Shown: one piece after another, positions 1 through 9,970 of the stretch
Position numbering within the stretch: position 1 is the first letter of the stretch
How the letters are laid out: each line of letters starts with the position of its first letter
DNA from: Pseudomonadota bacterium
Lineage (GTDB): Bacteria > Pseudomonadota > Gammaproteobacteria > Burkholderiales > Ferrovaceae
DNA: 64,000 nt
Assembly: GCA_021832305.1 (NCBI GenBank)
Contig: JAKBLB010000005.1
Location: 58,702-122,701 of the forward strand
Reading direction: 5' to 3'
Made by a program: the position numbers and the translations under genes
The notes under the pieces: generated by a model
What the model saw: the letters and a program-made list of their open reading frames with translations, nothing else
What the model was told of the DNA's origin: nothing
Databases searched by the model: none

Positions 1-1231
1 GCCCGATCTTCTGCTGGGGATCGCTGATCATTTCATTCCACTGGGTGATCCAGCCCACCGTTCGGCCCATGGCAAAGACCGCCGTAAACATGCTGGTGGG
101 GATGCCCAGTGCCCGGAGGACGATACCGGAGTAAAAGTCCACATTGGGATAAAGTTTCTTGGTGATGAAATATTCATCTTCCAGGGCAATTCGCTCCAAT
201 TCCAGGGCCAGTTTGAACAGGGGGTCGTTATGCAGGCCCAACTCTGCCAACACTTCATGACAGGTCCGACGCATCACCCCGGCACGCGGATCCATGTGTT
301 TGTAGATTCGATGACCAAAGCCCATGAGCCGGAATGAATCATTTCTGTCCTTGGCACGGGCAATGTATTTTCCGACTTGGGAAACATCGCCGATCTCTTC
401 CAGTTGTTTCAGGACGGCTTCGTTCGCTCCCCCGTGCGCAGGTCCCCACAGGGCCGCAATGCCCGCAGCGATACAGGCAAAGGGGTTGGCGCCACTGGAT
501 CCTGCCAGACGAACGGTAGAGGTGGAAGCATTCTGTTCATGGTCGGCATGGAGCGTCAGAATACGATCGAAAGCTTTCACCAACACCGGATTGGGCACAT
601 ATTCCTCACAGGGGGTAGCAAACATCATGTACAGAAAGTTGGCCGCATAACTCAAATCGTTACGCGGATACATGAAGGGCAATCCCTTGTTGTAACGGTA
701 GCACATGGCGGCAATGGTGGGGACCTTGGCCAGCAGGCGCGTGGCCGAAAGGGCCCGGTGTTCTGCATTGGTGATCTTGAGGGCATCGTAATAGAAGGCG
801 GAGAGTGCTCCCACGACCCCCACCATCACGGCCATGGGATGAGCATCGCGACGAAACCCCTTGAAAAAATTATGTAATTGGTCGTGGACCATGGTGTGAC
901 GACGAATGCTGGTCTCAAAGATCTTCTTTTCCTGTGCGGTGGGCAATTCGCCATTCAGCAACAGGTAGCAGACTTCCATGAAATCGGAATGTTCCGCCAA
1001 CTGTTCGATGGGATAGCCGCGGTAATACAACAGACCCGCATCGCCATCGATGAAGGTGATGGCCGACTGACAACTGGCCGTAGCCAAAAATCCGGGGTCA
1101 TAGGTGAACAGGCCGAGTTGCTGAGCCAAGGTTCGAATATCGATCACCGCAGGTCCGAGAGCGCTGGCATAAACGGGCAATTCGACCTGTTTATCCTCAT
1201 AGGTCAATAATATTTTTCCTTGTTCATTCAT
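1..1231 (-). CDS. gltA: Citrate synthase (3' end beyond window)
   Basis: Type II citrate synthase, which condenses oxaloacetate and acetyl-CoA in the cytoplasm as the first TCA step. Reading the minus strand from an ATG at 1229-1231 gives about 410 residues without a stop; the family is about 430 long, so only the extreme C-terminus is missing. Visible family features are the N-terminal beta-rich cap, a [10 protein letters not shown] segment, [12 protein letters not shown] with its active-site His region, and GFGHRIYK. It is the last gene of the sdhC-D-A-B-E-gltA order and starts 30 bp after sdhE, across a short AT-rich gap, so co-transcription is likely. Its frame has no stop inside the window, so it runs off the left edge. 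Confidence 0.96.
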   Translation of the reverse strand, partial: MNEQGKILLTYEDKQVELPVYASALGPAVIDIRTLAQQLGLFTYDPGFLATASCQSAITFIDGDAGLLYYRGYPIEQLAEHSDFMEVCYLLLNGELPTAQEKKIFETSIRRHTMVHDQLHNFFKGFRRDAHPMAVMVGVVGALSAFYYDALKITNAEHRALSATRLLAKVPTIAAMCYRYNKGLPFMYPRNDLSYAANFLYMMFATPCEEYVPNPVLVKAFDRILTLHADHEQNASTSTVRLAGSSGANPFACIAAGIAALWGPAHGGANEAVLKQLEEIGDVSQVGKYIARAKDRNDSFRLMGFGHRIYKHMDPRAGVMRRTCHEVLAELGLHNDPLFKLALELERIALEDEYFITKKLYPNVDFYSGIVLRALGIPTSMFTAVFAMGRTVGWITQWNEMISDPQQKIG

Positions 1232-1261
1232 TATGTTCTCCAGCATTATTAATATATTTAA

Positions 1262-1528
1262 TCAGGTATCGACAATCATTTTGAGCAGGGACTTCCATTC
1301 AGGTTCACAAGGGATTTTGCCCAGCACCCGATCGAGCAAACCGTTGTCATCCAATTGCAATACTTCGGCGTAGCGGACCAACTCGTCCGCTGTCAGCGTT
1401 GCCAAGTGGCGTTCCAGAAAACGCTGCAACAACAGATCCATTTCGAGCAGACCGCGTCGACTGCGCCAGCGCAGGCGTTCGAGCATACGCTCCGAAGAAG
1501 GGAGCCCCGGTTGCTGGATCAGGGACAT
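1262..1528 (-). CDS. sdhE: SdhE, FAD assembly factor for succinate dehydrogenase
   Basis: Small (88 aa) soluble protein of the SdhE/YgfY family, which promotes covalent flavinylation of SdhA. The N-terminal half carries the family signature RRGLLEMD, the RGxxE motif needed for flavinylation, followed by an all-helical body. Length matches the usual 80-95 residues. It sits one base after the sdhB stop and upstream of gltA, the standard betaproteobacterial arrangement, so it is almost certainly translated from the sdh mRNA. Confidence 0.93.
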   Translation of the reverse strand: MSLIQQPGLPSSERMLERLRWRSRRGLLEMDLLLQRFLERHLATLTADELVRYAEVLQLDDNGLLDRVLGKIPCEPEWKSLLKMIVDT

Positions 1529-1529
1529 C

Positions 1530-2225
1530 TCATACCATCCGTTTGACCATCATTCCCTTGATCTTGCCGATGGCTGCCGTGGGATTGAGTCCCTTGGGAC
1601 AGACATCGACGCAATTCATGATGGTATGGCACCGAAAAAGCCGATAGGGATCATCCAGATCATCCAGGCGTTCACGGGTGGCCTCGTCGCGCGTGTCCGC
1701 AATGAATCGATAGGCCTGCAGAAGAGCGGCAGGACCCAGAAACTTGTCCGGGTTCCACCAGAAAGAAGGACAGGAAGCGCTGCAACAGGCACAGAGGATG
1801 CATTCGTACAGGCCGTCCAGTTCCTCACGATCCCCGGGAGATTGAAGACGCTCCTTCCGGGGCGGGGGTGAGGTGGTTTCCAGATAGGGTTTGACCGAAT
1901 GGTATTGCTTGAAAAATTGATCCATGTCCACGATCAGATCTCGTATCACCGGGAGCCCTGGGAGCGGACGCAAAACCACCGGCTCCGTCAGACCCTTGAG
2001 CGGGGTAATACAGGCCAGACCATTGCGTCCATTGATGTTCATACCATCGGAACCACACACACCCTCGCGACAGGACTTGCGCAGCCCCAGCGAATCATCC
2101 TGAACTTTGATGCGCAGTATGGCATCCAGCAACATGCGGTCCGTCGACTGCAGGGCGACTTCATAATCCTGCATGTAAGGACGCTCGTCCTTTTCCGGGT
2201 TATAACGATAAATGCTGAATTTCAT
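1530..2225 (-). CDS. sdhB: Succinate dehydrogenase iron-sulfur subunit
   Basis: Iron-sulfur subunit of complex II (231 aa, usual length), passing electrons from SdhA flavin to quinone at the membrane anchor. All three cluster motifs are visible: the 2Fe-2S ferredoxin-type cysteines in SCREGVCGSDG and the following LAC, the 4Fe-4S motif CILCACCSASCP, and the 3Fe-4S motif region CHTIMNCVDVCPKG. The start follows the sdhA stop by 22 bp. It belongs to the sdhCDABE-gltA run. Confidence 0.97.
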   Translation of the reverse strand: MKFSIYRYNPEKDERPYMQDYEVALQSTDRMLLDAILRIKVQDDSLGLRKSCREGVCGSDGMNINGRNGLACITPLKGLTEPVVLRPLPGLPVIRDLIVDMDQFFKQYHSVKPYLETTSPPPRKERLQSPGDREELDGLYECILCACCSASCPSFWWNPDKFLGPAALLQAYRFIADTRDEATRERLDDLDDPYRLFRCHTIMNCVDVCPKGLNPTAAIGKIKGMMVKRMV

Positions 2226-2247
2226 GACAGGCCCTCAAACTCAAGAC

Positions 2248-4023
2248 TTAGTAAACCCGCACTTTGGGTTCAAAGGATTCCACCGTCAGGGGTTGCAGAT
2301 TGACGGGTTTGTAGGCCATCCGACTGCCTTCCTGATACCACAGACTGTGCTTCAGCCACTGCCGGTCATCCCGCTCCGGGTAATCCTCGCGCGCATGAGC
2401 CCCCCGGCTTTCTTCACGGGCGGCAGCCGATACCAGAGTGGCTTCAGCCACGATCATCAGGTTCTGCAATTCCAGTGCCTCCACCCGCGCCGTATTGAAT
2501 ACCCGGCTTTTGTCTCCAATGCGCAAATGACGTGCCCGTTCAGCCAGCGCACGAATTTTTGACACCCCTTCCTGAAGGAGTTCCCCTGTTCGAAAGACAC
2601 TGGCATGGTGCTGAACCAGCCGGCGCATTTCCGCTCCCAACACGGCCACGGATTCCCCGGTTTCAGGGCTTTCCAGATCAGCCAGACGAGCCAGCGCCGG
2701 TTCTTCGGCCCCGCGCGGCAGATCCCGCGCTTCGGGACGGGTTTTGAGCCAGGCGCTGACATGATCTCCGGCAGATTTACCAAATACCAACAAGTCCAGG
2801 AGGGAATTGGTTCCCAGTCGATTGGCTCCATGCACGGACACGCAGGCACATTCTCCGATGGCATAGAGCCCCGGGACGGGTTCAGCCATTTTCTGCCCAC
2901 GGGGTACCACCACCTGCCCGTAGTAGTTGGTGGGAATCCCCCCCATCTGATAGTGGCAGGTAGGAAGGACGGGAATCGGCTCACGAACCGGATCCACCGA
3001 GGCAAACTTGAGCGCAATTTCACGAATCCCTGGCAAACGTTTGTGAATGACTTCTTCGCCCAGATGGTCCAATTTCAGCAGGACATGGTCTTTTTCCGGG
3101 CCTACCCCCCGTCCTTCCTTGATTTCCCGATCCATGGCACGGGAAATCACATCTCGACTGGCCAGATCCTTCATGTTGGGCGCATATCGTTCCATAAAAC
3201 GCTCTCCCAGGGAATTCAGCAAGATACCGCCCTCACCGCGCACCCCCTCCGTAATCAGGATGCCAGCGCCTGCCACCCCGGTGGGATGAAACTGCCAGAA
3301 CTCCATATCTTCCAGCGGGATCCCGGCCCTTGCCGCCATCCCCAGGCCATCCCCGGTATTGATGTAGGCATTGGTACTGGATTGATAAATCCGTCCCGCC
3401 CCCCCGGTCGCCAGAATGACGGCCTTCGACTGGAAAAGGACGACCTCGCCGGTTTCCATTTCAAGTGCCACCAGTCCAACCACTGCCCCTTCCCTATCCC
3501 GAATCAGATCGATCGCCATCCATTCCACGAAAAATTGGCATTGTTCGCGAATATTTCGTTGATACAGCGTATGCAGTAAGGCATGTCCCGTTCGATCGGC
3601 CGCGGCACAGGCGCGTTGGACCGGGCTCTGCCCAAAATTCTGGGTATGGCCGCCAAAGGGGCGTTGATAAATAGTGCCGTCAGGATTTCGATCGAAGGGC
3701 ATGCCAAAATGTTCCAACTCATAGACCAGTTCCGGTGCCTTGCGACACATGAACTCGATGGCATCCTGGTCGCCCAGATAATCCGACCCCTTGATGGTGT
3801 CGTACATATGCCAAAGCCAGTGGTCTTCCTGCATGTTTCCCAGGGACGCACTGACCCCGCCCTGGGCCGCCACGGTATGGGAGCGGGTCGGAAAGACCTT
3901 GGAAAAGACGGCCACGGTATGTCCCGCTTCCGAAAGTTGGAGCGCCGCCCGCAACCCGGATCCTCCTCCGCCCACGATGACTACATCGAAATCCTGTTTA
4001 TTCAACCCCATGTTCAACCCCAT
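2248..4023 (-). CDS. sdhA: Succinate dehydrogenase flavoprotein subunit
   Basis: Catalytic flavoprotein of complex II, oxidising succinate to fumarate. It starts with the FAD-binding motif VVIVGGGGSGLRAALQ, has the flavin-linking His context RSHTVAAQGG and the active-site region around HPTGV. Two in-frame ATGs fit: 4021-4023, which overlaps the sdhD stop by 10 bp, and 4009-4011, just after that stop with a GGGG purine run seven bases upstream. The protein is 591 or 587 aa, both normal. A longer open frame up to 4254 has no homologous N-terminus and lies inside sdhD, so it is rejected. The sdhE product downstream is its flavinylation factor. Confidence 0.96.
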   Translation of the reverse strand: MGLNMGLNKQDFDVVIVGGGGSGLRAALQLSEAGHTVAVFSKVFPTRSHTVAAQGGVSASLGNMQEDHWLWHMYDTIKGSDYLGDQDAIEFMCRKAPELVYELEHFGMPFDRNPDGTIYQRPFGGHTQNFGQSPVQRACAAADRTGHALLHTLYQRNIREQCQFFVEWMAIDLIRDREGAVVGLVALEMETGEVVLFQSKAVILATGGAGRIYQSSTNAYINTGDGLGMAARAGIPLEDMEFWQFHPTGVAGAGILITEGVRGEGGILLNSLGERFMERYAPNMKDLASRDVISRAMDREIKEGRGVGPEKDHVLLKLDHLGEEVIHKRLPGIREIALKFASVDPVREPIPVLPTCHYQMGGIPTNYYGQVVVPRGQKMAEPVPGLYAIGECACVSVHGANRLGTNSLLDLLVFGKSAGDHVSAWLKTRPEARDLPRGAEEPALARLADLESPETGESVAVLGAEMRRLVQHHASVFRTGELLQEGVSKIRALAERARHLRIGDKSRVFNTARVEALELQNLMIVAEATLVSAAAREESRGAHAREDYPERDDRQWLKHSLWYQEGSRMAYKPVNLQPLTVESFEPKVRVY

Positions 4024-4358
4024 AAAATCTCGGCGGACCACAGTACCTCCGCCAGTAAGGTCACAATCACCCCCACCTGCAGGGTCAAACGCAGCCCGAC
4101 GGACTGGATGTAGTCCATGAAAATATCCCGCAAACCGATCCAGGCATGCCAACACAGGGCCAGAATGAACAGAAAGGTGGCTATCCGCACGGGACGTTCG
4201 TGCAACAGGGCCGCCCACCCAGGGCGGTCCGCCGGATGCGCCAGAACCACCCACAAAAGCGCCATGAGGGTATACCCCCCCATGATCACTGCAGTGATTC
4301 GTTGCGCCAACCAGTCCCTGAGGCCATAATGGGCCCCTACCACGACCCTCTTCACCAT
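4014..4358 (-). CDS. sdhD: Succinate dehydrogenase membrane anchor subunit
   Basis: Hydrophobic 114-residue anchor subunit that with SdhC binds heme b and quinone in the inner membrane. Three membrane segments are apparent (about residues 17-40, 55-77 and 89-110), with the expected conserved HAWIGLRDIFMDY stretch after the second. The ATG at 4356-4358 overlaps the end of sdhC by 7 bp, indicating translational coupling. The open frame extends far upstream through sdhC, but that part is a shadow. Confidence 0.92.
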   Translation of the reverse strand: MVKRVVVGAHYGLRDWLAQRITAVIMGGYTLMALLWVVLAHPADRPGWAALLHERPVRIATFLFILALCWHAWIGLRDIFMDYIQSVGLRLTLQVGVIVTLLAEVLWSAEILWG

Positions 4359-4711
4359 GCCAGCATCTCCACGATCAAGGTTAGAAAACCACTGACACCC
4401 AGCACCCATAGACTGGAACGGCGAGCTTGTGGCTTGTCCAGACCGAGGTGAATATCCAACAGCAGAAAACGGATTCCCGCACAAAAATGATGCAGAAAGG
4501 CCCAAATCAAGGGAACCAGGAGAAGACGAGGAAAAATTCCCGGTTCCCCCGCACGTTCCGGATGAAGGCCCCTCTCCAGAAAATAAAGAAAGAGAGGAAT
4601 CCCCATCAGAAACAGGATTGCTCCGCTGACTCGGTGCAAGATCGACACGATCCCCGGAAGGGGCAACCGGATGGTACGCAAATCGAGATTCTTGGGGCGC
4701 TGGGTCTTCAT
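4352..4711 (-). CDS. sdhC: Succinate dehydrogenase cytochrome b556 subunit
   Basis: First gene of the sdh operon (119 aa), the cytochrome b anchor of complex II. The N-terminus RPKNLDLRTIRLPLPGIVSILHR is cut here to the recognisable parts: RPKNLDL, then the SILHRVSG signature of SdhC, and later HHFCAGIRFLLLD with the heme-ligand His. Three transmembrane segments are visible. Transcription should start in the 4712-4790 gap shared with the divergent acnA; on the minus strand a TATACT hexamer (4748-4753) could serve as a -10, but I see no good -35 partner. Confidence 0.94.
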   Translation of the reverse strand: MKTQRPKNLDLRTIRLPLPGIVSILHRVSGAILFLMGIPLFLYFLERGLHPERAGEPGIFPRLLLVPLIWAFLHHFCAGIRFLLLDIHLGLDKPQARRSSLWVLGVSGFLTLIVEMLAW

Positions 4712-4821
4712 GAACGATCATCCTGATGAGGAAGAGCCTAAGGTTGTAGTATACCTTGCCTTTCACGAGATTCTAGCGGAATACCGAAACTTGCAAGAGC
4801 GTGGCCTCTGTCATATAACAC

Positions 4822-4850
4822 TTGACATCCCCCTTAACGCCCCCTAGGAT
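4822..4850 (+). promoter_or_regulatory. Sigma-70-type promoter for acnA-mdh
   Basis: A perfect -35 hexamer TTGACA (4822-4827) is followed by exactly 17 bp and a TAGGAT -10 (4845-4850). The expected start near 4857 leaves a short leader of about 30 nt before the acnA ATG at 4886. It is the best promoter match I found in the backbone and points away from the sdh operon, so the two TCA transcription units diverge from this 174-bp gap. Confidence 0.7.
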
Positions 4851-4885
4851 GCCCCGGCATCCATTTGATTCAAGAGAGATTGACT

Positions 4886-7561
4886 ATGTCCCACGACTCT
4901 TTCCAAGCGCTTCGTCCCCTCCCCGGTTCCTCTGACCAATATTATGCCCTGGCTGCCCTGACCGAAGCCGGTCTTCCTGCCGTCACCCGTTTGCCGGTGT
5001 CTCTGCGCATCATTCTGGAGTCGCTCCTGCGCAACGAAGATGGGCAACAAGTCACCCGCGCCCACATCGATGCGCTGGCCCGCTGGCAACCCAACGAAGC
5101 ACGCACGGCAGAAATTCCCTTCAAGGTGGCACGAGTCATTCTGCAGGATTTCACCGGGGTCCCTCTTCTGGCCGATTTGGCCGCCATGCGCTCGACGGCA
5201 CGACGTCTTGGTTGCGACCCCCAGGCCATCGAACCTTTGGTCCCCGTACAACTGGTGGTGGACCATTCTGTGCAGGTGGACTTTTTCAACACACCCACGG
5301 CACTTCAGGACAACATGTCCCTGGAGTTCCAGCGCAACCAGGAGCGTTACCGTTTCATGAAATGGGGGATGCAAGCATTCAAAACCTTTCATGTGGTTCC
5401 CCCAGGCATCGGAATCGTTCATCAGGTCAATCTGGAATTTCTGGCGCGCGGTGTTCAGCATAAGGGAACCGTGGTCTATCCCGATACCTTGGTGGGCACG
5501 GATTCCCATACCACCATGATCAATGGAATAGGGGTGGTGGGGTGGGGAGTGGGGGGCATCGAGGCAGAAGCAGCCATGCTCGGACAACCTCTCTATTTTT
5601 TGACTCCGGATGTCGTGGGCGTACACTTGACGGGACAGTTGCCGACCGGAGTCACTGCTACCGATTTGGTCCTGACCCTCACGGAAATGCTGCGCAAGGC
5701 TAAGGTAGTGGGAAAGTTCGTGGAGTTTTTCGGGACAGGCGCAGCCTCGCTCAGTCTACCCGATCGAGCAACCCTATCCAACATGGCGCCAGAGTACGGC
5801 GCGACCCTGGGGTTTTTCCCGGTGGACGATGAAACCCTGCGCTATTTCCGTGCGACGGGACGTAGCGAAAAAGAAATCGCCGCGCTCGAAACCTACTGGA
5901 AAGCCCAGGGGTTATATGGAATGCCTCAATTGGGTGACTGTGCGTACAGCGCGACCCTGAGTCTCGATCTGGGACAGGTGGAAGCCTCCATCGCAGGCCC
6001 TCGTCGTCCTCAGGACCGGGTCCCCCTGAACCGGATCAAACCCACCTTTGAAGCCCTCCTCCATGCGCCGGCCGACGTAGGCGGGTATGGCAAAACCGAA
6101 GCTTTGCACGACCTGCACCCCGAGGGGCATCCCGAAATCACTCTGGGGGATGGATCCGTTTTGCTGGCCGCCATCACTTCCTGTACCAACACCTCGAACC
6201 CCGGTGTATTGCTGGCTGCCGGACTCCTGGCTCAAAAAGCCGTGGCACGTGGACTCAAGGTGGCTCCCTGGATCAAGACTTCTCTGGCCCCGGGGTCGCG
6301 CGTGGTCACGGATTACCTGCGACGGGCAGGCTTGCAGGAAGCTCTGGATGCTCTGGGATTCCGCTTGGTGGGTTATGGCTGCACGACCTGTATCGGCAAT
6401 ACCGGCCCCCTCCCCGCACCCATCGAGACCTTTCTTGCCGAACACCCTTTGATCGGCTGTGCAGTACTGTCCGGTAACCGCAATTTTGAAGCGCGCATCC
6501 ATCCCAATCTGCGCGCCAATTTTCTCATGAGCCCGCCTCTGGTCGTCGCCTTTGCCTTGGCGGGACGGATCACCATAGACTTTGCCCAGGAACCCCTGGG
6601 GCAGGATGCCGAAGGACGGGCCATATATTTGCGGGATCTCTGGCCCAGTCCCGACGAAGTCGCCCGAGCCTTGGAGTACCTCTCTCCCGAAGACTACCGC
6701 CAGCGTTATGCCGATTTCACCCAGGACCACCCACTCTGGAACGGAATTGCCGCGCCCACAGGCACGACCTATGGCTGGGAACCGTCCACCTACATCGCTG
6801 AACCCCCGTTTTTTACTGATTTCTCCTTGACGGCAACTCCGCCAATCCCCATTCGCGCAGCCTATGCCTTGGCCTTTTTCGGAGATTCCATCACGACGGA
6901 CCACATCAGCCCTGCCGGTTCCATCAAACCATCCTCTCCGGCAGGTCGCTATTTGCAGGCACAGGGTATCGTTCCGGCCGATTTCAACAGTTATGGATCA
7001 CGTCGGGGACACCATGAAGTCATGATGCGTGGAACCTTTGCCAATGTTCGTCTGCGCAACCTGCTCCTGCCCGGCACCGAAGGAGGGGTCTCGCGCCACA
7101 TTCCCAGCGGAGAAGCAGGTTCCTTGTATGAGGTCGCCATGCGTTATCAGGCAGAGGGTATCCCCACCGTCATTTTTGCCGGTGAAGAATATGGCACCGG
7201 TTCTTCACGGGATTGGGCTGCCAAAGGAACCCGTCTTCTGGGGGTACGGGCCGTGATTGCCCAAAGTTTTGAACGCATCCATCGCAGCAATCTGGTGGGG
7301 ATGGGCGTGCTCCCCTGCCAGTTTTTGCCTGGTCACGACTTGAACAGCCTGAAATTGAATGGCGACGAAACTTTCGATCTGGAAACGGGAAACGGCCCCC
7401 TGCAACCGCAACAGAGAGTTTCCCTGACCATTCATCGGAGCGATGGCAGCCAAACCAGTTGTCCTTTGCTCTTGCGCATTGATACCCCGGTTGAAGTGGA
7501 TTATTATCGCCACGGAGGCATCCTGCCCTTTGTTCTGAGACAATTGCTCACCCCGGCGTGA
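4886..7561 (+). CDS. acnA: Aconitate hydratase A
   Basis: Monomeric aconitase, interconverting citrate and isocitrate. The ATG at 4886 is chosen over an in-frame TTG at 4865 because an AGAGAG ribosome-binding purine run sits seven bases upstream and the resulting 891 aa equals the usual AcnA length. Cluster-ligating cysteines are visible in [10 protein letters not shown] and in [10 protein letters not shown], and the C-terminal swivel domain has the [13 protein letters not shown] loop. It lies head-to-tail with mdh, 17 bp apart, behind the 4822-4850 promoter. Together with gltA and sdh, it places four consecutive TCA functions in one locus. Confidence 0.97.
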   Translation: MSHDSFQALRPLPGSSDQYYALAALTEAGLPAVTRLPVSLRIILESLLRNEDGQQVTRAHIDALARWQPNEARTAEIPFKVARVILQDFTGVPLLADLAAMRSTARRLGCDPQAIEPLVPVQLVVDHSVQVDFFNTPTALQDNMSLEFQRNQERYRFMKWGMQAFKTFHVVPPGIGIVHQVNLEFLARGVQHKGTVVYPDTLVGTDSHTTMINGIGVVGWGVGGIEAEAAMLGQPLYFLTPDVVGVHLTGQLPTGVTATDLVLTLTEMLRKAKVVGKFVEFFGTGAASLSLPDRATLSNMAPEYGATLGFFPVDDETLRYFRATGRSEKEIAALETYWKAQGLYGMPQLGDCAYSATLSLDLGQVEASIAGPRRPQDRVPLNRIKPTFEALLHAPADVGGYGKTEALHDLHPEGHPEITLGDGSVLLAAITSCTNTSNPGVLLAAGLLAQKAVARGLKVAPWIKTSLAPGSRVVTDYLRRAGLQEALDALGFRLVGYGCTTCIGNTGPLPAPIETFLAEHPLIGCAVLSGNRNFEARIHPNLRANFLMSPPLVVAFALAGRITIDFAQEPLGQDAEGRAIYLRDLWPSPDEVARALEYLSPEDYRQRYADFTQDHPLWNGIAAPTGTTYGWEPSTYIAEPPFFTDFSLTATPPIPIRAAYALAFFGDSITTDHISPAGSIKPSSPAGRYLQAQGIVPADFNSYGSRRGHHEVMMRGTFANVRLRNLLLPGTEGGVSRHIPSGEAGSLYEVAMRYQAEGIPTVIFAGEEYGTGSSRDWAAKGTRLLGVRAVIAQSFERIHRSNLVGMGVLPCQFLPGHDLNSLKLNGDETFDLETGNGPLQPQQRVSLTIHRSDGSQTSCPLLLRIDTPVEVDYYRHGGILPFVLRQLLTPA

Positions 7562-7578
7562 ACCTTGTGGAGCCTAAA

Positions 7579-8562
7579 ATGAAAAAACCCCTGCGCATTG
7601 CCATTACCGGAGCCGGTGGGCAAATTTGTTACAGCCTGCTGTTCCGTATCGCCTGCGGGGATTTGTTGGGTTCGGATCAACCCATGATCCTGCACTTGCT
7701 CGATATTCCCGCAGCCGAACAGGTCATGAAGGGCGTTCTCATGGAACTGGAGGATTGCGCCTTTCCTCTTCTGGCGGACATGTCTGCCAGCACGGTCCCC
7801 AAAGTGGCTTTCCGGGAGTGTGATATCGCCTTTCTGATTGGCAGTCGCCCCCGTTCCAAAGGGATGGAACGACGGGATCTTCTGGAGATCAACGGAGGAA
7901 TTTTCAAAGCCCAGGGTCAGGCCCTGAGCGAAGTCGCCCAGCGCACGGTCAAGGTTCTGGTGGTAGGGAATCCTGCCAATACCAATGGCTTGATTGCCTG
8001 CCACCATGCCCGTGATCTCGATCCGCACAATTTCACCAGCATGATGCGTCTCGACCATAACCGTGCCCTGAGCCAACTGGCGCTCAAAATCCGGCATCCG
8101 GTTCATGACCTGCACCGTATGACGGTCTGGGGCAATCACTCGACCACCCAATTTCCCGATCTCTCTCAGGTTCTCGTCAACGGTTCGCCCCTGGACACGG
8201 TCTTCCAGGACCCTCAGTGGGTCGAACAGTTTTTCATTCCCACCATCCAGAACAGAGGGGCTGCGGTCATTGAAGCGCGGGGACTGTCCTCAGCCGCCTC
8301 CGCTGCCAATGCCGCGCTCAGCCACATGCGCGATTGGATCCGGGGAACACCGGAGGGCGACTGGGTCACCATGGGCGTTCTCTCCGATGGCAGTTATGGC
8401 ATTCCAGAGGGACTGATGTGCGGCATGCCCGTCACCTGCAGGGAAGGCCGCTATGAAATCGTTCGAGGGATCGAACTCGACCCCCGGAGCAAGACTCTGA
8501 TACAACAAACCTGCCGGGAATTGGTCAGCGAAAAGGAGGCAGTCGCAACGCTGCTGGACTGA
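7579..8562 (+). CDS. mdh: Malate dehydrogenase, NAD-dependent
   Basis: Oxidises malate to oxaloacetate. The 327-aa product has the N-terminal dinucleotide motif [12 protein letters not shown], the substrate-loop arginines in [13 protein letters not shown], and the catalytic His in [12 protein letters not shown] chose ATG 7579, preceded by GTGGAG, over a GTG at 7558 that overlaps acnA; length then matches the 325-330 aa cytosolic-type MDH common in betaproteobacteria. It is the second gene after acnA. In the 79-bp gap to the convergent cysM an imperfect GC hairpin (CAGGAGG with CCTCCTG, about 8587-8610) is present without a clear T-run. Confidence 0.96.
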   Translation: MKKPLRIAITGAGGQICYSLLFRIACGDLLGSDQPMILHLLDIPAAEQVMKGVLMELEDCAFPLLADMSASTVPKVAFRECDIAFLIGSRPRSKGMERRDLLEINGGIFKAQGQALSEVAQRTVKVLVVGNPANTNGLIACHHARDLDPHNFTSMMRLDHNRALSQLALKIRHPVHDLHRMTVWGNHSTTQFPDLSQVLVNGSPLDTVFQDPQWVEQFFIPTIQNRGAAVIEARGLSSAASAANAALSHMRDWIRGTPEGDWVTMGVLSDGSYGIPEGLMCGMPVTCREGRYEIVRGIELDPRSKTLIQQTCRELVSEKEAVATLLD

Positions 8563-8641
8563 GTCTTACCGTTACAACGCCGGGCAGGAGGTAAACGGAG
8601 TGCCTCCTGGGCATGGACGTTGGGCTCCCGTTCTTTTTCTG

Positions 8642-9541
8642 TCAGGCGGCATACACGCCGGTAGACAGGTAACGGTCCCCCCGGTCACAAACGATATGGA
8701 CAATCACAGCATCGTCCACTTCCCGACAAATCTGTAAGGCACCCCAGCATCCGCCGCCCGAGGAAACCCCTGCAAAAATACCTTCTTCCCGCGCCAGGTG
8801 ACGCATGGTCTCCTCCGCATCTTTCTGGGTGACTTCCAGAATGCGATCGACGCGCCAGGGCTCATAAATCCTGGGCAGATAGTTTTCCGGCCATTTGCGA
8901 ATTCCCGGCACATTGGCGCCATCCGCCGGTTGCACGCCGATGATCTGAATTTTCGGATTTTGTTCCTTGAGATAGCGGGAAACGCCCATGATCGTCCCTG
9001 TGGTCCCCATGGTCGCCACGAAATGGGTAATCGTCCCCTGGGTATCGCGCCAGATTTCCGGTCCGGTGGTTTCGTAATGGGCACGGGGATTATCCGGATT
9101 ATTGAACTGATCGAGAATGATCCCTTCACCTGCCTTTGCCATCTGTTCTGCCAGATCGCGTGCCGCCTCCATCCCTCCCGCCTTGGGAACCAGCAATATT
9201 TCAGCCCCCAGGGCGTGCATGGTCTGACGTCGTTCGATGCTGAGTTGCTCGGGCATGATCAGAATCATGCGATAACCCCGCAAGGAGGCGGCAAACGCCA
9301 GGGCAATGCCTGTATTACCGCTGGTGGCTTCGATCAGGGTATCCCCCGGCTTGATCTGTCCGCGTTCCTCCGCATGACGGATCATGGACAGAGCCGGACG
9401 GTCCTTGACCGAGCCTGCCGGGTTGTTGCCTTCCACCTTGGCATACAGTCGGTTCCGAGTCAGCCCAGGGAGATGTTGCAGTCGTACCAGAGGGGTGTTT
9501 CCGATACAAGATTCAATGGTTTTCTCGATCATGACACTCAT
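8642..9541 (-). CDS. cysM: Cysteine synthase B (O-acetylserine sulfhydrylase)
   Basis: PLP enzyme making cysteine from O-acetylserine and sulfide or thiosulfate (299 aa). The PLP lysine is K46 in PAGSVKDR, the substrate loop is EATSGNTG, and the phosphate-binding loop is TMGTTGTIMG. Overall features resemble CysM more than CysK, which fits its place downstream of the lap/hld genes in many betaproteobacteria. It is the last gene in this left-pointing block, separated from the ComEA-like gene by 44 bp that contain a possible own promoter. Confidence 0.94.
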   Translation of the reverse strand: MSVMIEKTIESCIGNTPLVRLQHLPGLTRNRLYAKVEGNNPAGSVKDRPALSMIRHAEERGQIKPGDTLIEATSGNTGIALAFAASLRGYRMILIMPEQLSIERRQTMHALGAEILLVPKAGGMEAARDLAEQMAKAGEGIILDQFNNPDNPRAHYETTGPEIWRDTQGTITHFVATMGTTGTIMGVSRYLKEQNPKIQIIGVQPADGANVPGIRKWPENYLPRIYEPWRVDRILEVTQKDAEETMRHLAREEGIFAGVSSGGGCWGALQICREVDDAVIVHIVCDRGDRYLSTGVYAA

Positions 9542-9564
9542 TCCCTTGACACATAAATAGGGTC

Positions 9565-9570
9565 ATTATA
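9565..9570 (-). promoter_or_regulatory. Possible -10 element for cysM
   Basis: On the minus strand a perfect TATAAT lies 23 bases upstream of the cysM ATG. No convincing TTGACA-like -35 is seen at the matching distance (upstream sequence is around CTTAGT), so the element is a weak call. It would allow cysM expression independent of the upstream genes. Confidence 0.35.
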
Positions 9571-9585
9571 CCGCCACGATGAGCA

Positions 9586-9960
9586 CTAAGGGTGAGCATC
9601 CACCGGACTATGCCTGGACGGGGCCATCAGCGGCCGACCCTGAATGGAAAGGTGTGGTCCTACCTTGGCAATGGTTTTTTCCCCAAATCCTTTCACTTTG
9701 CGCAAATCGGCGGCCGAATGAAAGGCACCATTATGGGCACGCCAGGTCAGAATGGCCTGGGCACGGGTATGACCAATGCCTTTCACGGTCCGCAGTTGAG
9801 TTTCATTGGCAGAATTGAGATCCACCAGAGCCCAGGCATTTTTTTCGCCCCCGGTCCACAGAAAAAATATGCAGAGCAGGGCCAGAAAAAGTCGAAAGGT
9901 TTGTATCTTCGGCAGCACAACAGTTCTCCTCTGGGAGAAAATACGGAAGATCCGAGCCAC
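9586..9960 (-). CDS. ComEA-like helix-hairpin-helix DNA-binding protein
   Basis: A 124-residue protein with a basic N-terminus, one hydrophobic segment (about residues 22-44) that looks like a signal peptide or anchor, and a double helix-hairpin-helix domain. The domain starts at DLNSANETQLRTVKGIGHTRA and continues through LRKVKGFGEKTIAKV, the ComEA-type arrangement. Such short ComEA homologues in proteobacteria are thought to bind DNA in the periplasm for transformation, but a role cannot be read here. It sits 10 bp after hldD, in the usual betaproteobacterial neighbourhood of cysM. An internal start is possible. Confidence 0.85.
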   Translation of the reverse strand: MARIFRIFSQRRTVVLPKIQTFRLFLALLCIFFLWTGGEKNAWALVDLNSANETQLRTVKGIGHTRAQAILTWRAHNGAFHSAADLRKVKGFGEKTIAKVGPHLSIQGRPLMAPSRHSPVDAHP

Positions 9961-9970
9961 CGCTTTCTCA

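Noticed and set aside
2605..3579. 324-aa plus-strand open frame within sdhA
   Set aside because: Antisense to well-matched flavoprotein; no recognisable pattern.
5912..6904. 330-aa minus-strand open frame within acnA
   Set aside because: Lies entirely within aconitase, which has all its cluster motifs in the plus frame.
8563..8641. Terminator between mdh and cysM
   Set aside because: The hairpin around 8587-8610 is imperfect and has no adjoining T-run on either strand.
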